From the NCBI GenBank assembly GCA_006937955.1, contig SSNP01000001.1:5951503-6015502 (forward strand): a stretch of DNA of 64,000 bases, read 5' to 3'. A program made the translations under genes and the position numbers. Of this stretch, positions 46,421 to 59,000 are shown one piece after another. Below the pieces are notes generated by a model that saw only the letters and a list, made by a program, of their open reading frames with translations, was not told the DNA's origin and searched no databases. The stretch comes from Pachypanchax playfairii (lineage: Eukaryota; Chordata; Actinopteri; Cyprinodontiformes; Aplocheilidae). Positions within the stretch are counted from its first letter, which is position 1. Each line of letters starts with the position of its first letter.

Positions 46421-46575
46421 GTCGATGGGTTGGGTTGGGACGGGGGTTTTATTTTATTTTATTTTTGGTTTTTAAAGGGGGGGGGTTGGGGGGTTGTGGG
46501 GTCATTTTAAATCTGTAAAGCACTTTGATAAACTGTGTTTGAAAAGCGCTTTATAAATAAAGTTTGTTGTTGTTG
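44850..46575 (+). mobile_element. L2-type LINE 3' end interrupted by a minisatellite array
   Basis: Starts with a frame giving FKSRLKTYLFNLAFN-like residues after one shift, a typical L2 C-terminus. Ends at 46500-46575 with CTGTAAAGCACTTTGATAAA and GCGCTTTATAAATAAAG, then (GTT)n, the classic L2 tail. A GC-rich stretch (45130-45350) and the array at 45361-46420 lie in between. Confidence 0.7.
45361..46420. repeat. Tandem array: three units of GT microsatellite plus TTAGG-rich body
   Basis: Bodies beginning GGGTTTGTATTTCTGACCTC start at about 45408, 45728 and 46058, with a period near 320-330 bp, separated by (GT)n tracts of varying length. Each body has TTAGGGTTAGGGGTTAGG and ends GGTCCCCATAAGGATACC. 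A fourth dispersed copy is at 15303-15653. Confidence 0.95.
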
Positions 46576-48840
46576 TTTGTTGTTGAGGTGTAGAAAGTGA
46601 AAAGAAATGGTGTGAGTACAGTCCCCTGTGGTGCTCCTGTGCTACTGGTCACCTGGTCAGACATACAATTCTGAGGCAACCTCCTGCAGATCAAACTATT
46701 TATATGAGCGAATCAGATTTATGAAAGGGAGATGTTTTAACATTGTTCTAAGTGTTGACTTAGTGTTGAATTGTTTTAGGATTTTCCTTTTTTATTTATT
46801 TTTTTCATGAACTGTCGCGTTTTATTGTCTGAATTGCTGGTTTGGTTCTTAGTTTAGAGTTCTGTAAAGCCAAATTTCTTATAATGGTTAAATAATAATG
46901 AACTCAAAAAATACGCTGAGCCCAGGAACTGAATAAGTACACAAAATTATTACTTAATCACAGGAGACACATTGACAGGACTGGTCAAACTCTGAGGTCA
47001 GAGCAAAGATGAGTAAATAAAAGTTTATTTAAATTAATCTGAATGAATGAATCTGTCTGGTTTATTTATAGTTTCTTACTAGTTTTCCAGGAGGAGCAGG
47101 ACTCTAACAGGGCTGAGGAGCACTACCAGAGGAACAGGTGAGTCCAGAGTGAGAGTGTGAAGATGATGAAGAAGCAGCCGTGTGGAGAGGAGCGTCTTCA
47201 CGTGAGTAAAAACGGTCACAGAGAAAGAGAGGGACTTAACAGTCTGACGTCAGAGTTTGGCAAGCGCTAATGGTGACCATAAAGGAGAAGGAGGGAGGAA
47301 ACGAGGGAGGAAATGTAGAGCAGGACGCTCCCAAAACAACAGAATCCTCACCAGATTATTTATAAAAGCTAAACTTTTATTCAGGGCCGCACCTGAGAGG
47401 TGAGGTTACACCCTATGTTTTTGATCTGTAGGATGAAAATTAAAAACACTCACCAACTCAGGACCTTTTTGCTGCCAGCTCAGTCTTTATCATCCACAGT
47501 CTGGTTAATTATTGTCACATATTTCTCAATGTACTGTTTGTTTTCCCCTTTTCACCTATTCTTTTTTTATCCTTATTTTATTTGTATGTGGAATGATGTT
47601 GGATTGATGGTTACAAGAGGTATTCCAAGGCTGCCACTGCAGTTCGATGACCAAAATTTGTTGAAAAGTAATTGGGTTTTTCTTTTTATGTTTGGACCTT
47701 AGATATTTTGCCATGACATTTTAACCATGTAAGTTTGCTTCACTTGTGAGACCTTGTGGAGATGTTTTCAATAGCTTAATTAAATTCACGAGTGGCAGGA
47801 ATTCTGGCCTGCACACTTCTTTTTTTAGGGAATGAAAAAGTGACCTTGACAAAAGGGAAAGGAAACACGTCAGCCTCCAGATAAAGTTGTTCTTTTTTTT
47901 TTATTTGAGACGCTTGTGCTGCAGTTATGATGCCATCACTACAAATGTTGTGGTAATTTGTCGTATCGCAATATATTTCTTACATATCTGCGCAGTTAAG
48001 TTCTCTTAAGAACTTATGAGAGACACTTTGATGTAATATCTCCAAATATATTTTCATAAAAAATGACACCTAGAATCAACCATTCCACTAAAAAATTACT
48101 CTGTATTTTTTGGGGTCAGAAGCTGACCCTCAATCAGTCTTCTTACTATTTCCTAGCCGACCAGTTGAACAGTAATTTTATGAATTAAATCATTTTTTTC
48201 CTAATGACATGGCCAAACTCTCCGTATCACTCACAGATTTAATTGAGGCTTCTTCAAAACTATCAGGTGCAATTTGAGTCTTTTCAATCAGGACGTATTG
48301 AGACTGAAGAACGAGCATCATTTTCAAGGGCATGAAAACTGACACAATTTCAATTTGAAGAATTTACATATTTGCTTCTCATTCAAGGTTAAAATTCAGT
48401 AAATACATGCATTTTATTGTATACTGTGTTGCTTTAGTTTCGGAGGTAAGAATTTAATTTATGATGATGTTACCAGGTCATTCAGAGGTCATCAGGTATC
48501 CAAACTGCTCCAGAATGAATCGGACTGGAGAGGTATTTAGTGCCTTGTTTGCTACGCTGCGCATTATTTGTCTCTTGTTTGTGTATTTGACTATACTGGC
48601 CCCAAATAATACTATCAATATATCCAAGATTATTCTTTGTGCTATTTTTCTATATTGCTATTTAAAGCTTTTTTTTTTATTCCTACAGCAGTAATGATTT
48701 ATGATGATTATTAATTTGTTGTTTGTAGGTCAGATCCATATCTAACTAGTGGTATTGATGTATCCGTACTCCATTAATGATCCTGTGACCCCGTCACAGT
48801 TTTCAATCCATATTCTCAAAGAACAGATTCATATTCACAG
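46576..48840. other. Intergenic, no gene recognised
   Basis: Contains a short LINE relic near 46615-46690 and, at 47091-47137, a 47-bp exon-like block with good splice borders (see findings). The rest is AT-rich with no supported feature. Confidence 0.5.
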
Positions 48841-48848
48841 CCTCACAC

Positions 48849-49923
48849 CAGTGGCGCCTCCAGAAATTTTTCATAGGGGTGGCCAGATGGGGCCAATTAA
48901 AATCTTGGGGTGGCAAACCAAAACTATAAACCATAATTTCAGAATTCTATCCTACTGTTGTAGTAAACTACCCAGAAGAAGACAGAAAACCCCTGCTGAT
49001 ATACTTTGGTTTATTGTGTTATGTTACGAATTATATGTGCATAGACTAATAAGAGTACAGTTAACATTTTCAGTTGCACAACAATTCTTTATTATTTTGC
49101 AATAATATTTACATAAGGTGTGCATTTATTGCAAACAAAACCGTTACTGAGGAAAGGCAAATTGGGCCTAATGAACTTCACCTGTTGGTCCATTAGCAGG
49201 CCGAACACCTGCTTCTGTGAGCAATGGTGGTGCTGACTCTCCTGGTCTTCTGCTGTCTGTTCTGTCACTATTGCTGACTGTATATCCTTCTGATGCTGCT
49301 CTGTCTCTTCCTGTCCCCCAACCTCCTCCTCCTTCTCCTCTTCCTCCTCAATAAGTCTCCGTCCCTCTCCTGCCATCTCTTTCACTCCTCCTTTACTTTT
49401 CTTCTTAAAATAAGAAGCGATGTCTCTGGACTTTCTTTTCATTGTCTGAAAATCGACATAACATATATATTCACGAGCTAACGGTTAGCTAGGTAACTTG
49501 TCAAAATGTGAAGAACAAGAAGCGGTGTTTCTGTAATCATTTGAAACTCAAAACGCTTGTCACAAACGTCACGAAACATAATTCCCCATCCTCTTATACA
49601 AATAAGTATTTTGACTTACTTACCAGTAGTCTCCCTCGTCTTCCTACACTCAGAAATAGAAATAGAAAGTAATAGTTGACCGATGGGCACGAGCTGATCT
49701 GTTGCTGTCTGAGCGCGCAACAGCGGCAGGGTGGAGGGACGGGGAAGAGAGATGGACAGAGCGGGAGGAGGTGGAGGAGGAGGGAGGGCTGCATGCGATT
49801 CAAGGCCTAGAACGGCTTGCCTGCCTGGCTGTGCATTAGGGATGGAAGGATGAAATGGCGTGGCCAGCGGGGTGGCCGAGAGTCAGAAAGGAGGGCCGTG
49901 GCCACCCCTTGGTGGCGCCATTG
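48849..49923 (-). mobile_element. hAT-type element with perfect 8-bp target duplication
   Basis: CCTCACAC occurs at 48841-48848 and 49924-49931. Ends CAGTGGCGCCTCCAG and, in reverse complement, CAATGGCGCCACCAAGG are inverted repeats. The minus frame at 49442-49092 begins MKRKSRDIASYFKKKSKGG and has an acidic stretch, like N-terminal exons of ZMYM1/TTF-type hAT transposases. The catalytic domain is missing. Confidence 0.9.
49092..49442 (-). CDS. N-terminal exon of a hAT transposase (partial)
   Basis: A 116-codon frame. MKRKSRDIASYFK is a start I associate with hAT transposases of the zinc-finger MYM/TTF type. It continues with a Glu-rich run and ends FVCNKCTPYVNIIAK. The family is usually over 600 residues, so this is a deleted derivative. 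It reads antisense relative to the outer element's plus strand. Confidence 0.6.
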   Translation of the reverse strand: MKRKSRDIASYFKKKSKGGVKEMAGEGRRLIEEEEEKEEEVGGQEETEQHQKDIQSAIVTEQTAEDQESQHHHCSQKQVFGLLMDQQVKFIRPNLPFLSNGFVCNKCTPYVNIIAK

Positions 49924-50358
49924 CCTCACACTACTTGTTGTTATCAGAAAGAAAAAACGCAACTGTAAATTTGGACTTGAACTGAACAGATACGTGTGGA
50001 TATATGATTTGGCAGAAATAAGAATTTACAAATTCCCACATATACATATACAGTAATCTCAGAAACCTCAATGCCTTAGGGCAGGGATTCCCTAAGTGTG
50101 GTGTGCGCACCCCTGGGGGTGCGTGAGCTGCCACTAGGGGGAGCGCGAGGTGAAAAAAGTAATGGTAAAGTGGAAAAGTGTAATGATAATAATTACAAAA
50201 TACAGTTTTGTTTCCCCACACAATAAAGATGTGTAAATAAATATTTCCTCTGTTTAAACAATGACAATTAAAATTACTATTCAAAATGCACTTCATCTAG
50301 AAATGAAGTGTAGAAGAAATTCTTCTACTACTACACAATTTAAATGCACACCTAGCTT

Positions 50359-50643
50359 GTGGCCTCAACTTCATTCATTTTCGCAAATATGCTCAATTGG
50401 CTTAAATCGGGTAAAATGTCACTTCAGAAATTGAAAGACAAAGGTACTGATAAAGGAGAGGAACCAAGAGAGAGTGATGAATCAAAGGCAACAGAGGATA
50501 GAATTGCGACAGAACCGGGAGAAGAAAAAGCGCAGGAGTTAAAAAACGATGAGCTGGAGGAGACGGCAACGAGGAAAAAGAGGGTGATCACCAGATGGGA
50601 AAAAAGAAGGAAATATGACAATAATTTTAGTGTTCCAGATTAA
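50359..50643 (+). CDS. hAT transposase N-terminal fragment
   Basis: A 94-codon charged frame ending ITRWEKRRKYDNNF, resembling the KKRKYDxxYLxxGF block at the start of several vertebrate hAT transposase-derived proteins. The catalytic core and dimerisation domains are absent. The stop lies at the MITE junction, so the original exon may have been longer. Confidence 0.5.
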   Translation: MASTSFIFANMLNWLKSGKMSLQKLKDKGTDKGEEPRESDESKATEDRIATEPGEEKAQELKNDELEETATRKKRVITRWEKRRKYDNNFSVPD

Positions 50644-51171
50644 AGCTGGAGTTGGTAATGTTCGAGAGCTAGCAAGATTTAAAACTAGCAGCTCCTCTAA
50701 ACCCCTCCCCCTTCCCACCATGGACTTGCTTCAAGCCACGCCCCCAAACTTGGAACTTGCATCTGCCGGCAGAACTCAGCAGGGTACTCAGCTTTACCAA
50801 TGTTGACTCTCGTTTTATCCAGAGCTTTTCTCGTAGCAGCTTTTTCTGCCTCTGACTTTCTTTTTTTTTGGCAGTTTAGCGGGGCGAGCAGTGACAAGTA
50901 GCGAGGAGCGAGAGGGCGTGATAGAAGGGGTGCAGGCAAGGTATCTGATTGGTTCCTCTCCTCTTCTCTGGAAATGACCAATCACCGCCATCCAGTGCGG
51001 ATGACCGTGGTTGGTCAGAGTTATTGTAGGCTTGCAAGTCTCAGAGAGGTCTGATTTTTTTCGCTCCATTTTATGAATACACAATGCATTGACTAGTCTC
51101 AGTATGGAAGAACCTTTTCACCAAGTATTAAAAAAAGGGTTTCTGAACATGATTACCAATTATAACTTTAA
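50640..51171 (-). mobile_element. TTAAAG-ended MITE carrying an RVNIG-motif frame
   Basis: The left end TTAAAGCTGGAGTTGGTAAT pairs with the reverse complement of the right end, TTAAAGTTATAATTGGTAAT. The minus-strand frame around 50900-50780 encodes KRKSEAEKAATRKALDKTRV followed by NIGKA. It is nested inside the hAT element at 50082-51401. Confidence 0.75.
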
Positions 51172-51409
51172 TTCAAGCGCAGGAGCGCATTGTTGTGATC
51201 ATTAGATCATCATTAGATGTGTTTTTTGTTCATTTGAGTAAACATGCCGTCTTTAATATAGCCTAAATAAAATTAAGCGTCCTTTCAACAGTAACAAAAA
51301 TGCTTGTGGCATTTTTTTGAAGGTGCGGGGGGGTTGGGGGTGCGTCAACACGGCCGGGACATAAAAGGGGGTGCGCGGCAAAATACGTTTGGGAACAGCT
51401 GCCTTAGGG

Positions 51410-52857
51410 TCTGAGAGGACAGAGACGCAGTCAAACAGACGGGGTTAAGGAGTTATACTGTAAGCATTGATCAACAACTGCTGAACTTTTACCTTTTATA
51501 ACAATCTGTTCCGGACGTGTTCCTCCTGCTTTTTACGTGCCTTTCATGTTACCTGAAAAAGGGACTGTAATTTTCAGGTAAATCTTAAGGAACAAGATCC
51601 TGTTGTCTCAAAGAGCTTCCACATATTACATTTTAAAAAATGCACTTTAATATTATAGTAAAAGAATATCATCATTATGCTTGATTTTTTTGTACAAATA
51701 TGTCCAAGCAAAATGGCTTGTAGCTTCAAGCTACAGCTTCAAGATCAAACAATATGTTAAATAGTTTGTAATTAGCTTTTTTCTTGTGTTGTTTGAAAAA
51801 GAAATACTTTCATTTTGAAGCAAAACTGTGTTTTTTTAATGTTGCATCTTGGCCACTTTTGCTGTTTATTCAATGAGTTTTTTTAGGTATATATTACTGT
51901 AAAACCGCAGAGACAAGCTTGCAGGTTGTTGCTACAAGTTTTCGTATCCCTGAAGCGTTGCATCCATAACACATTAGTTTTCTACATATATTACGGGTCT
52001 CTGCTGAAATCTGCTCCTCCTGAGCAACCCGACCTCTCCGGTAATGAATCCTGGCAGTAAACCTGACTGGAAGTTTGTTCCCGCTCTGTTATTAGATTCT
52101 TCAATCATTTCCTGAATAGATGTTTTAACCTTTCAGGGCTTAAAGGTGTGAGATTTACATGTAAGTATTTCACGTCAGATTCTCCTTGGGATTTGATCAA
52201 GTGAAATGGTTGGATTCACCTGGAAATATTTGTGTGACTCTATGGACTTTACATTCACTGATTAATGTAGTTATCTGTTAACATGTGGCTTCTTAGGGAT
52301 CAGAATTATTTTTTTTAATTATCTTTTTATTGTTTTTTACCAAACAAAGAGTTTGACAGTTTGTACAAACTGAAACATCCCAAAAATAGTAAAATGACTC
52401 TCAATTATATATATAATTATAATTGTAATTATATATATAACAGTCCTTTAGTCTTTGATCATCTGTTCATACTCTTTGTAAAACTTCACAAAGCTTAACT
52501 GTACTTTTTTTTTTTTTAACACGATAAATTACCAAAGTAAATTGAAATTAAAAACAACCACAAAAACACAAGAAACAACAAACAATCAGAGATCAGGGAT
52601 CAGAAATTAAGCCTGTTTCACACATCTGCACCCTGAAATTAGAAATAATTATGGAGATTTTGTTGTTTTTTTCTCTTCAGATTCCAGAGTTTTCTCATGA
52701 GAATCAAATTTTTATCAACATCATTGGCTGAGAACAGACGGGGTTTTTTTCTACATGAACTGCAGGATTTGAATTTGACAACATAGGTCTAATTCTGACA
52801 TACCGTAGCTTTAAAAGTATTAAAATTCATTCACATAACTTTTAACAACATATTATT
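51410..52857. other. Intergenic, AT-rich, no gene recognised
   Basis: Includes an AT palindrome near 52400-52440 and several A/T runs. No exon, RNA gene or complete element can be supported. Confidence 0.5.
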
Positions 52858-53328
52858 CAAAGCAAAACTAGGTTTTTTCACCTCAATAAATGTTTTCTAG
52901 AGTCCCTGTGGGGGTAAACAAGGACTTGGCGGGGTGATTCGTGGGTCCCTCCCCTCCCTCCGGGGTCTGTGTCCTGAAAGCAGCACTTGCAACTTTCAGT
53001 GGATCGGACCCGACTAATCTCGCGAGAACAAACCTGCTTTACGGCACTCACACTCACGTACATAAATACAAGCATGAAGCCCTTGCCGTTGTTAGCAACG
53101 CCACCCTTAGGAGTGCAAAGATGGCAGAACCAAAAAGAACAAAAAAACTTTTGACCGAAGAGCAGAAAAAAAGGAAACGTGATTGGGACCGAGAGAGAGC
53201 TCAGTCGCGGGTGAACATCGGCAGAGCATCTGCGTCTGCGGCGGCGGCGGGGGAACGTTACGACAGTGAGCTTTCACAGGGGACCAGTAGGGGGAGAGCG
53301 AGAGCAAAACTTACTTAGTTCTGCTTTA
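52858..53328 (+). mobile_element. MITE-like element with an RVNIG-motif frame
   Basis: Left end AAAGCAAAACTAGG; the right end in reverse complement is TTAAAGCAGAACTAAGTAAG. The plus frame at 53121-53318 encodes MAEPKRTKKLLTEEQKKRKR, then DWDRERAQSRVNIGRASA. Terminal similarity to the element at 33764-34309 suggests one family. Confidence 0.65.
53121..53318 (+). CDS. Short basic frame of unknown function inside a MITE-like element
   Basis: A 65-codon frame from a good ATG. It has a Lys/Arg-rich start, then RDWDRERAQSRVNIGRA, an Ala/Gly stretch and a Ser/Arg tail. The SRVNIGRA core matches TRVNIGKA at about 50790-50815 and TRINIGYA at about 43930-43950. I do not recognise the domain. The frame stays open to within 15 bases of the element's right end, so it may read out of a longer spliced product. 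Confidence 0.45.
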   Translation: MAEPKRTKKLLTEEQKKRKRDWDRERAQSRVNIGRASASAAAAGERYDSELSQGTSRGRARAKLT

Positions 53329-53639
53329 ACAAGGATTTATGTTTTTTTAGAATTGTATTTTTATAGAACAGCATAAGTCTAATTAAACTGCATTTCTGAA
53401 CAAAACTTCTTATATGTAACTATTTCCATCAGTCCCTGCATGTCCAGGTGATACAGATTATATTATTAGTGTAAATGCTGGAAGGCATTCACACTGTATG
53501 TTTTGCTGTTTCTCTTTATTATTATTATTTTTAAGTTTCCGTACGTTTTTTGGCATCTAACTAAGTTCAGTTACTGTATGTAAAGTCCAATTTTCTGTGG
53601 GTTTTTAAAGTCCAAATCATGTAGAAATGTGTTTGCAAA

Positions 53640-53870
53640 GAAGGTTGCACAATGGTGCAGAGGGTAGCACTGTTCCTTTGCAGCGAGAAGGTCCTGGGTT
53701 CAAAACTGGGCTCTGAATTGGCTGTAGGTGTGAGTGGATGTCTGTCTATATGTGGCCCTGTGATGGACTGGTGACCTGGTGTTGCCCTGCCTATTTCCTA
53801 ATAACCGCTGGAGATAGACACCAGCTCCCTGCAACCCTGAATAAGAATAAGCAGGTTTATATAATAACAG
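53640..53870 (+). repeat. Dispersed teleost repeat, as at 8420
   Basis: GGTTGCACAATGGTGCAGAGG and GTCCTGGGTTCAAAACTGG (B-box-like) are followed by TGTGGCCCTGTGATGGACTG. Confidence 0.6.
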
Positions 53871-54959
53871 ACTGATTGTTTGCAATAAAATTTGTCAGAA
53901 GAAGTAGAGTTTTCCACTTGTTTTGCCAAATTTCCAACTTTACCTAAGATTTGTTGCTACAAAAGGTATCAGCACTCAGCTGTGTTGGGTTACTGATACT
54001 TCCCAGGTCATAACATGGATTTATGTGTCGCACAAGTCAGCTGAAACCATTTGGATTACTTCCTGTTTTGTTTTTTCACTTTTGTCTCCATCCCAGTGGG
54101 GTTCTTTCTTACTGTTTATTTGTTCAATATAATCTGTTTACAATCTAACACATGTATTTGTATGATTCCTGTTCTCCATAGTCTGTTAGTGTTTTTGTAC
54201 AGAGTAATTGAGCTCTATAAAACATACATTACTAACTGCAGCCATAATCTCAGATGCAAAGCTCAACAGAAGTTTGCACTTATTATGCAGCTTCTTTAGG
54301 AACAATCAGATTTCTTACACTCATTCAGTTTAGCTTGGAAAGTTTTGCATTAATGTTCACTGACAGAAATTTGAAGGTTTACTCCTCCACCACCTCCACT
54401 TCTTGTCCCATGATGTAAATGGGTTTTGGCATTTTCTCATTTGTCTTGTTCACGTTGAAGATAAGATGATCATGCCACAAATCCTACCTGAACTGGCTCT
54501 GAATCTTCCCACCTCACTTCTAATACATGACTATAAAGAGAGCAGACAGCTGTTCAGATAACACGTCTGGTCACACATACATGTTGGTGTGAAAACATAT
54601 CAAGAAAACTCCATGAAATCAAATGAAAAGTCTGTTCTAAATCATAGAACTCATGCTTTTGGATCTTGATCCTAATTCACGTGAATGTTAAAGTCTGAGT
54701 AACACACAAAACAAATCTGGGCATGTTTTGGACCACAGCGCCATCTTGTGGAGGACAGGACGTCCTGTCTTTTGGACCCTATTGCATTGAAAGCTTTGCA
54801 AGAAAAGGGCATTCAGGTAAGCTGTCACGTTCCACTCTGCACATGCATGAATAAAGTTAAAAAAAACACCATCTTAGGCCCGATTTATCTCAGCTCTAAC
54901 CTCGCTGCACACTCACCTGCATTCTGATGTAAATATGAAGTGCCGAATGTTTGCAGTCT

Positions 54960-55540
54960 TTGGTACAATGACCATACCATTGCTTCAGCAAGGGGGAGGA
55001 ATTGTCTGACATTTCTGTTCTAATCCCTTGGGACTTGATTTCCCTTGGTTTTCCCAGATCCAATCAAATATCCATCCATCTTTCGCTTGTCCATGGTTGA
55101 CAACAAACCCAGACATCCCTCGTCCCTGTGACACTCTCCAGCTCCACCTCGGGTATACCAAGATGTTCCCAGGCCAGAGAGGATACATAATCCCTCCAGC
55201 AAATTCTGGGTCTTCCTTGTCCAGAAAACCTCAGAAAAACCTCAGCTAACTCCTTTTGATGAGGAGGAGCAGCAGCTCTACTCCAAGCTCCAGATGACGC
55301 AGCTCCTCACACTATTTCTAAAGCTGAACCCACCCAAAATATAGAGGAAGCTCATTTCAGCCACTTGTATCCAGGACCTTGTTCTATTGGTTAGGATCCA
55401 GATCTCACAACCACAAGTGAGGTTCGGAATGTAGACAGACCAGTAGATCTAAAGCTTTGCCTTCTGGTCCAGCTCCTTCTTCACTGCAAGAGACTTCACC
55501 TCCATGAAGTCAACCAAGTTCATAATGTCAATAACATGTA
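54960..55540 (+). repeat. Dispersed teleost repeat, copy 4 of 4
   Basis: Contains AACCTCAGCTAACTCCTTTT and GAGGAGGAGCAGCAGCTCTA, then GCTCATTTCAGCCACTTGTA. It is the longest related copy in the window. Confidence 0.6.
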
Positions 55541-55645
55541 TAAATAATAACTAATGCAAACTCTGCCCACAACCAGTGTACATGTTGCAATATTAGGTCA
55601 CAACCTTGAGCATCAATTATTTTTGTCTGTCCGTCCGTCCGTACT

Positions 55646-55863
<218 letters not shown>

Positions 55864-56079
55864 GGCCCAGCGACCCTGAACAGGAAGAAGCAAGTTTAGA
55901 GGATGGATGGGTGGATACATTGAATTTGTTGATGCAGCAATGCATGTTCTTTTTTTCTTCTCTCCCTCTGCCAAGCTGTAGGCAGGTGCAGCTGTACTCC
56001 TCAGACTTCTCACAATGAAAACACACTCGTCGTGGGTGCTATTCACAATCCAGCCCTGGTCGTCCAACTGGAACATCTG

Positions 56080-59000
56080 AGGAACCCTTCGTAGTCTTCA
56101 TCCTTCTGAATGATGTTGGTTAGAGCTAAAGCTAAAATCTAAAAATACCATCAGACATTGTAATCTCAAAATGTATTCACAGACTTCTAATCTCAATTGC
56201 GCCAGCTGTTTAATTAGTTTCCATCATGATCATCAGGTGATCAGTTGTCCAGAAAAACAACATTAAGAATTTATAACCACATTAAAAATCCAACTAAAAC
56301 AGTTTTTACAGTGATGTTATGTTCAGACACAACATTTTACTGATGACAAGAGGCAGTGTAAAGTTTTGGTGTGTCAGCAAAATAGTTTAGATTAATAAAA
56401 CTCCAAATCTGTAACAAACATAAACCCTTTTACATTTTATTTTTTTCATGTCAAATAAAACCAAAAGGGAAGAAATGTAAAACATTTTCTCAATTACAAC
56501 AAAATTACAGTTAACATAAACTGTAAATTAGCTGTCATGTCAGTCCCAAAGATAGTCTCCACCTTCTGAAATCATAACATCCTGTTTACAGGTGCTGCCA
56601 TGTCCTATTTGTGGAACCACTGAAGACATGGGGATGAAAGTCCCACCTGAGTCAACACCTTCAAAAATTACCTGAGGTGTAAATTTTTAACATCCCATTT
56701 AATCTCATGGAGGGAGCAGGAAGTAAGACCTGCAGTGAAACTAACCAATCAGAAGCTAGTATGGTTTTTATTCAGCTTCCTCACCATGTGCTTCAGATTC
56801 CCTTCGGATGTCCAGTCAAACCTATTTACAGTTAACGTTCAATCCAAAACATCAAAGTGAGACGTGTATTACTTTAGACTTTTTTTTTTTACATTTAACA
56901 TATGATATAGATTAAATAATAAAAGATTGATATCAGTGCCTCAAGAATGTGTTTTCTAAGAACACAGTTCTTGGAAGGAAAAAAAAAAAGGCCTGATCTC
57001 CCAGAAGAAATTGTCTGAATTACACATACAATCAAATCAATTGTCCCTTAGCCCAAGGCCAATCTGTCCATTAAAGTTCAGGAAATCCATTCAGGAGTGT
57101 TCCCTGCTGGCAGAGCCTCTAACAGAAGAAAACATAAGCAGAAATGTGATAAAACCTCAACTGTAAATCAAATAAAGGCATATACAGCAGAGTCTGACAC
57201 ATCCGCACATGTAACGGGATATAAATTACATCAAACACATCAGCCTATATGAAACTAGTCCAAAGCCCTTCCCTGTTTTTCTGACTTGGGTGAGTCTGGT
57301 AAGATTTTTTACTTGTATAATCCAACTATTCACGTGCAGATAAAGTCATACTGCAGAAATGTTATATTTCTGTTGATAGAGTTTGATACAAAAATGAAGA
57401 GTTATGTGCTCAGCTCTGTTTTTCTGTAGTACTGACATGTGACAGTTGTTCACCTCACGAAACCTGCAGTAAGGACATGTCTTTCATCCACTTGGGTGAT
57501 AATCAATCCTGAGCCACTTGGGTTTGTCAAGCATCATCCAGATTAATCTAATTACTTTCCTCCCCTGAATGTGACTCCTGTAAAAGTAAACTTGCATATT
57601 CAAAAATTTTAGATTTTGCTGGAATGTACAGTGTTAAACCATGTACTGCATGACCACATTCAACCGCCTTGAACTCATGTCAGCATTAAAAACGGCCAGT
57701 TACTGTTCTTAACATCCTTAACAGTGTCAAAGTGAAAAGTGGGCTGGTGGACTAAGTTGAAGCTAGCTGGAAATTAGAAACACTAATAAAATGTAAGTCA
57801 CGTCATGATAACAAGGTAACTTAAGTTGATACCACATTACAAAGAAGTAAGTATATCTCCATGAGCATTAAAAGGATGCTATTAAATTCATGTTATGTGA
57901 CATTTAAATGTTTTTTCAACAATTGTATTTACAAAAAACAATTTAAAATTTGTAAATTACAATAGAGCCATTAAAATGTCTGAATTATTGTACATAAAGT
58001 GTCATATTTAGTCACACAACTCTTAAAAATGTTATGTGTTTAAGAATTTTATTTACATAAAACAGTATAAATCTCAAACCACATTTCACAACATTTCTGA
58101 ACAAAACCTTTTATATGCAACAATTTCCATCTGTACCTGCAGGTCCAGGTGACACAGATTAAAATGTTTTATGCTTTTTTTTATAAAAAAAAAAAACAGT
58201 AAACAATGCAAGACTTCACTTCTCTCTCTATCTACTGAAAAAGATATTCTCTGTACCAGCATACTAACCATACCTTATGCATTACTACCACCTAGTGGTG
58301 GCAGGTAGAAACAACATGTGCTATTTATCGGCACAGACCTGTTGCAATTCTGAGACTTTGGGACCTAAAGGGTTAAAAATCCAACAATTAAAAGTTAACA
58401 AGCTGTAACCTGCAAAAGTGTTAACAAAGCAGCTGAAAATACCAAATAAGTACAAATTTCTTGCAAGTTATTGTTGTACCATAGATCCTCTCCCTCTAAG
58501 CACTGATCTGATGGTTATTGGGAAATGTTTATTATTTTACAGGAACTAAATAAAGACAAAGATGATGCTGTCCATCTTTAACATTGTGGCCCAAGTCAGA
58601 GCTTCCAAGTTCCAAGTCTAAATAAAATGCTGCAACATTGTTTAAGTTTTAATTAAAACTACCGTCACCCAACATGTACTCACGCAAAGACGGTCACAGT
58701 TGCAGAAATAAACTAGAAAAGCACTGAGAGAGCGCAGACCTCCGCCAAGTGGACATTTTGTAGAAACTACTATGTCCATATCCTTAAAAAAAATTCTGGA
58801 TCCAGACGGTAATCCGTATCTCCTCCAAAATCTAATCGATTCTTCTTTGGGTCATTTCTGATCTTTCCTGAAAATTTCATCAAAATTCATCCATAAGTTT
58901 TTGAGTTATCCTGCGAACAGACAGACCTCGGTGAAAACATTACCTCCTTGGCGGCAGGTAACAAATGATTTGCAACCTTTCAGATTGTGTCTCATTAAAT

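Larger units (their letters stand above)
50082..51401 (+). mobile_element. Second hAT-type element with perfect 8-bp target duplication, split by a MITE
   Basis: CCTTAGGG occurs at 50074-50081 and 51402-51409. Left end CAGGGATTCCCTAAGTGTGG; the right end in reverse complement is CAGCTGTTCCCAAACG. A frame at 50359-50643 encodes MLNWLKSGKMSLQKLKDK and ends KKRVITRWEKRRKYDNNF, like hAT transposase N-termini. The frame runs into the MITE inserted at 50640. Confidence 0.9.
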
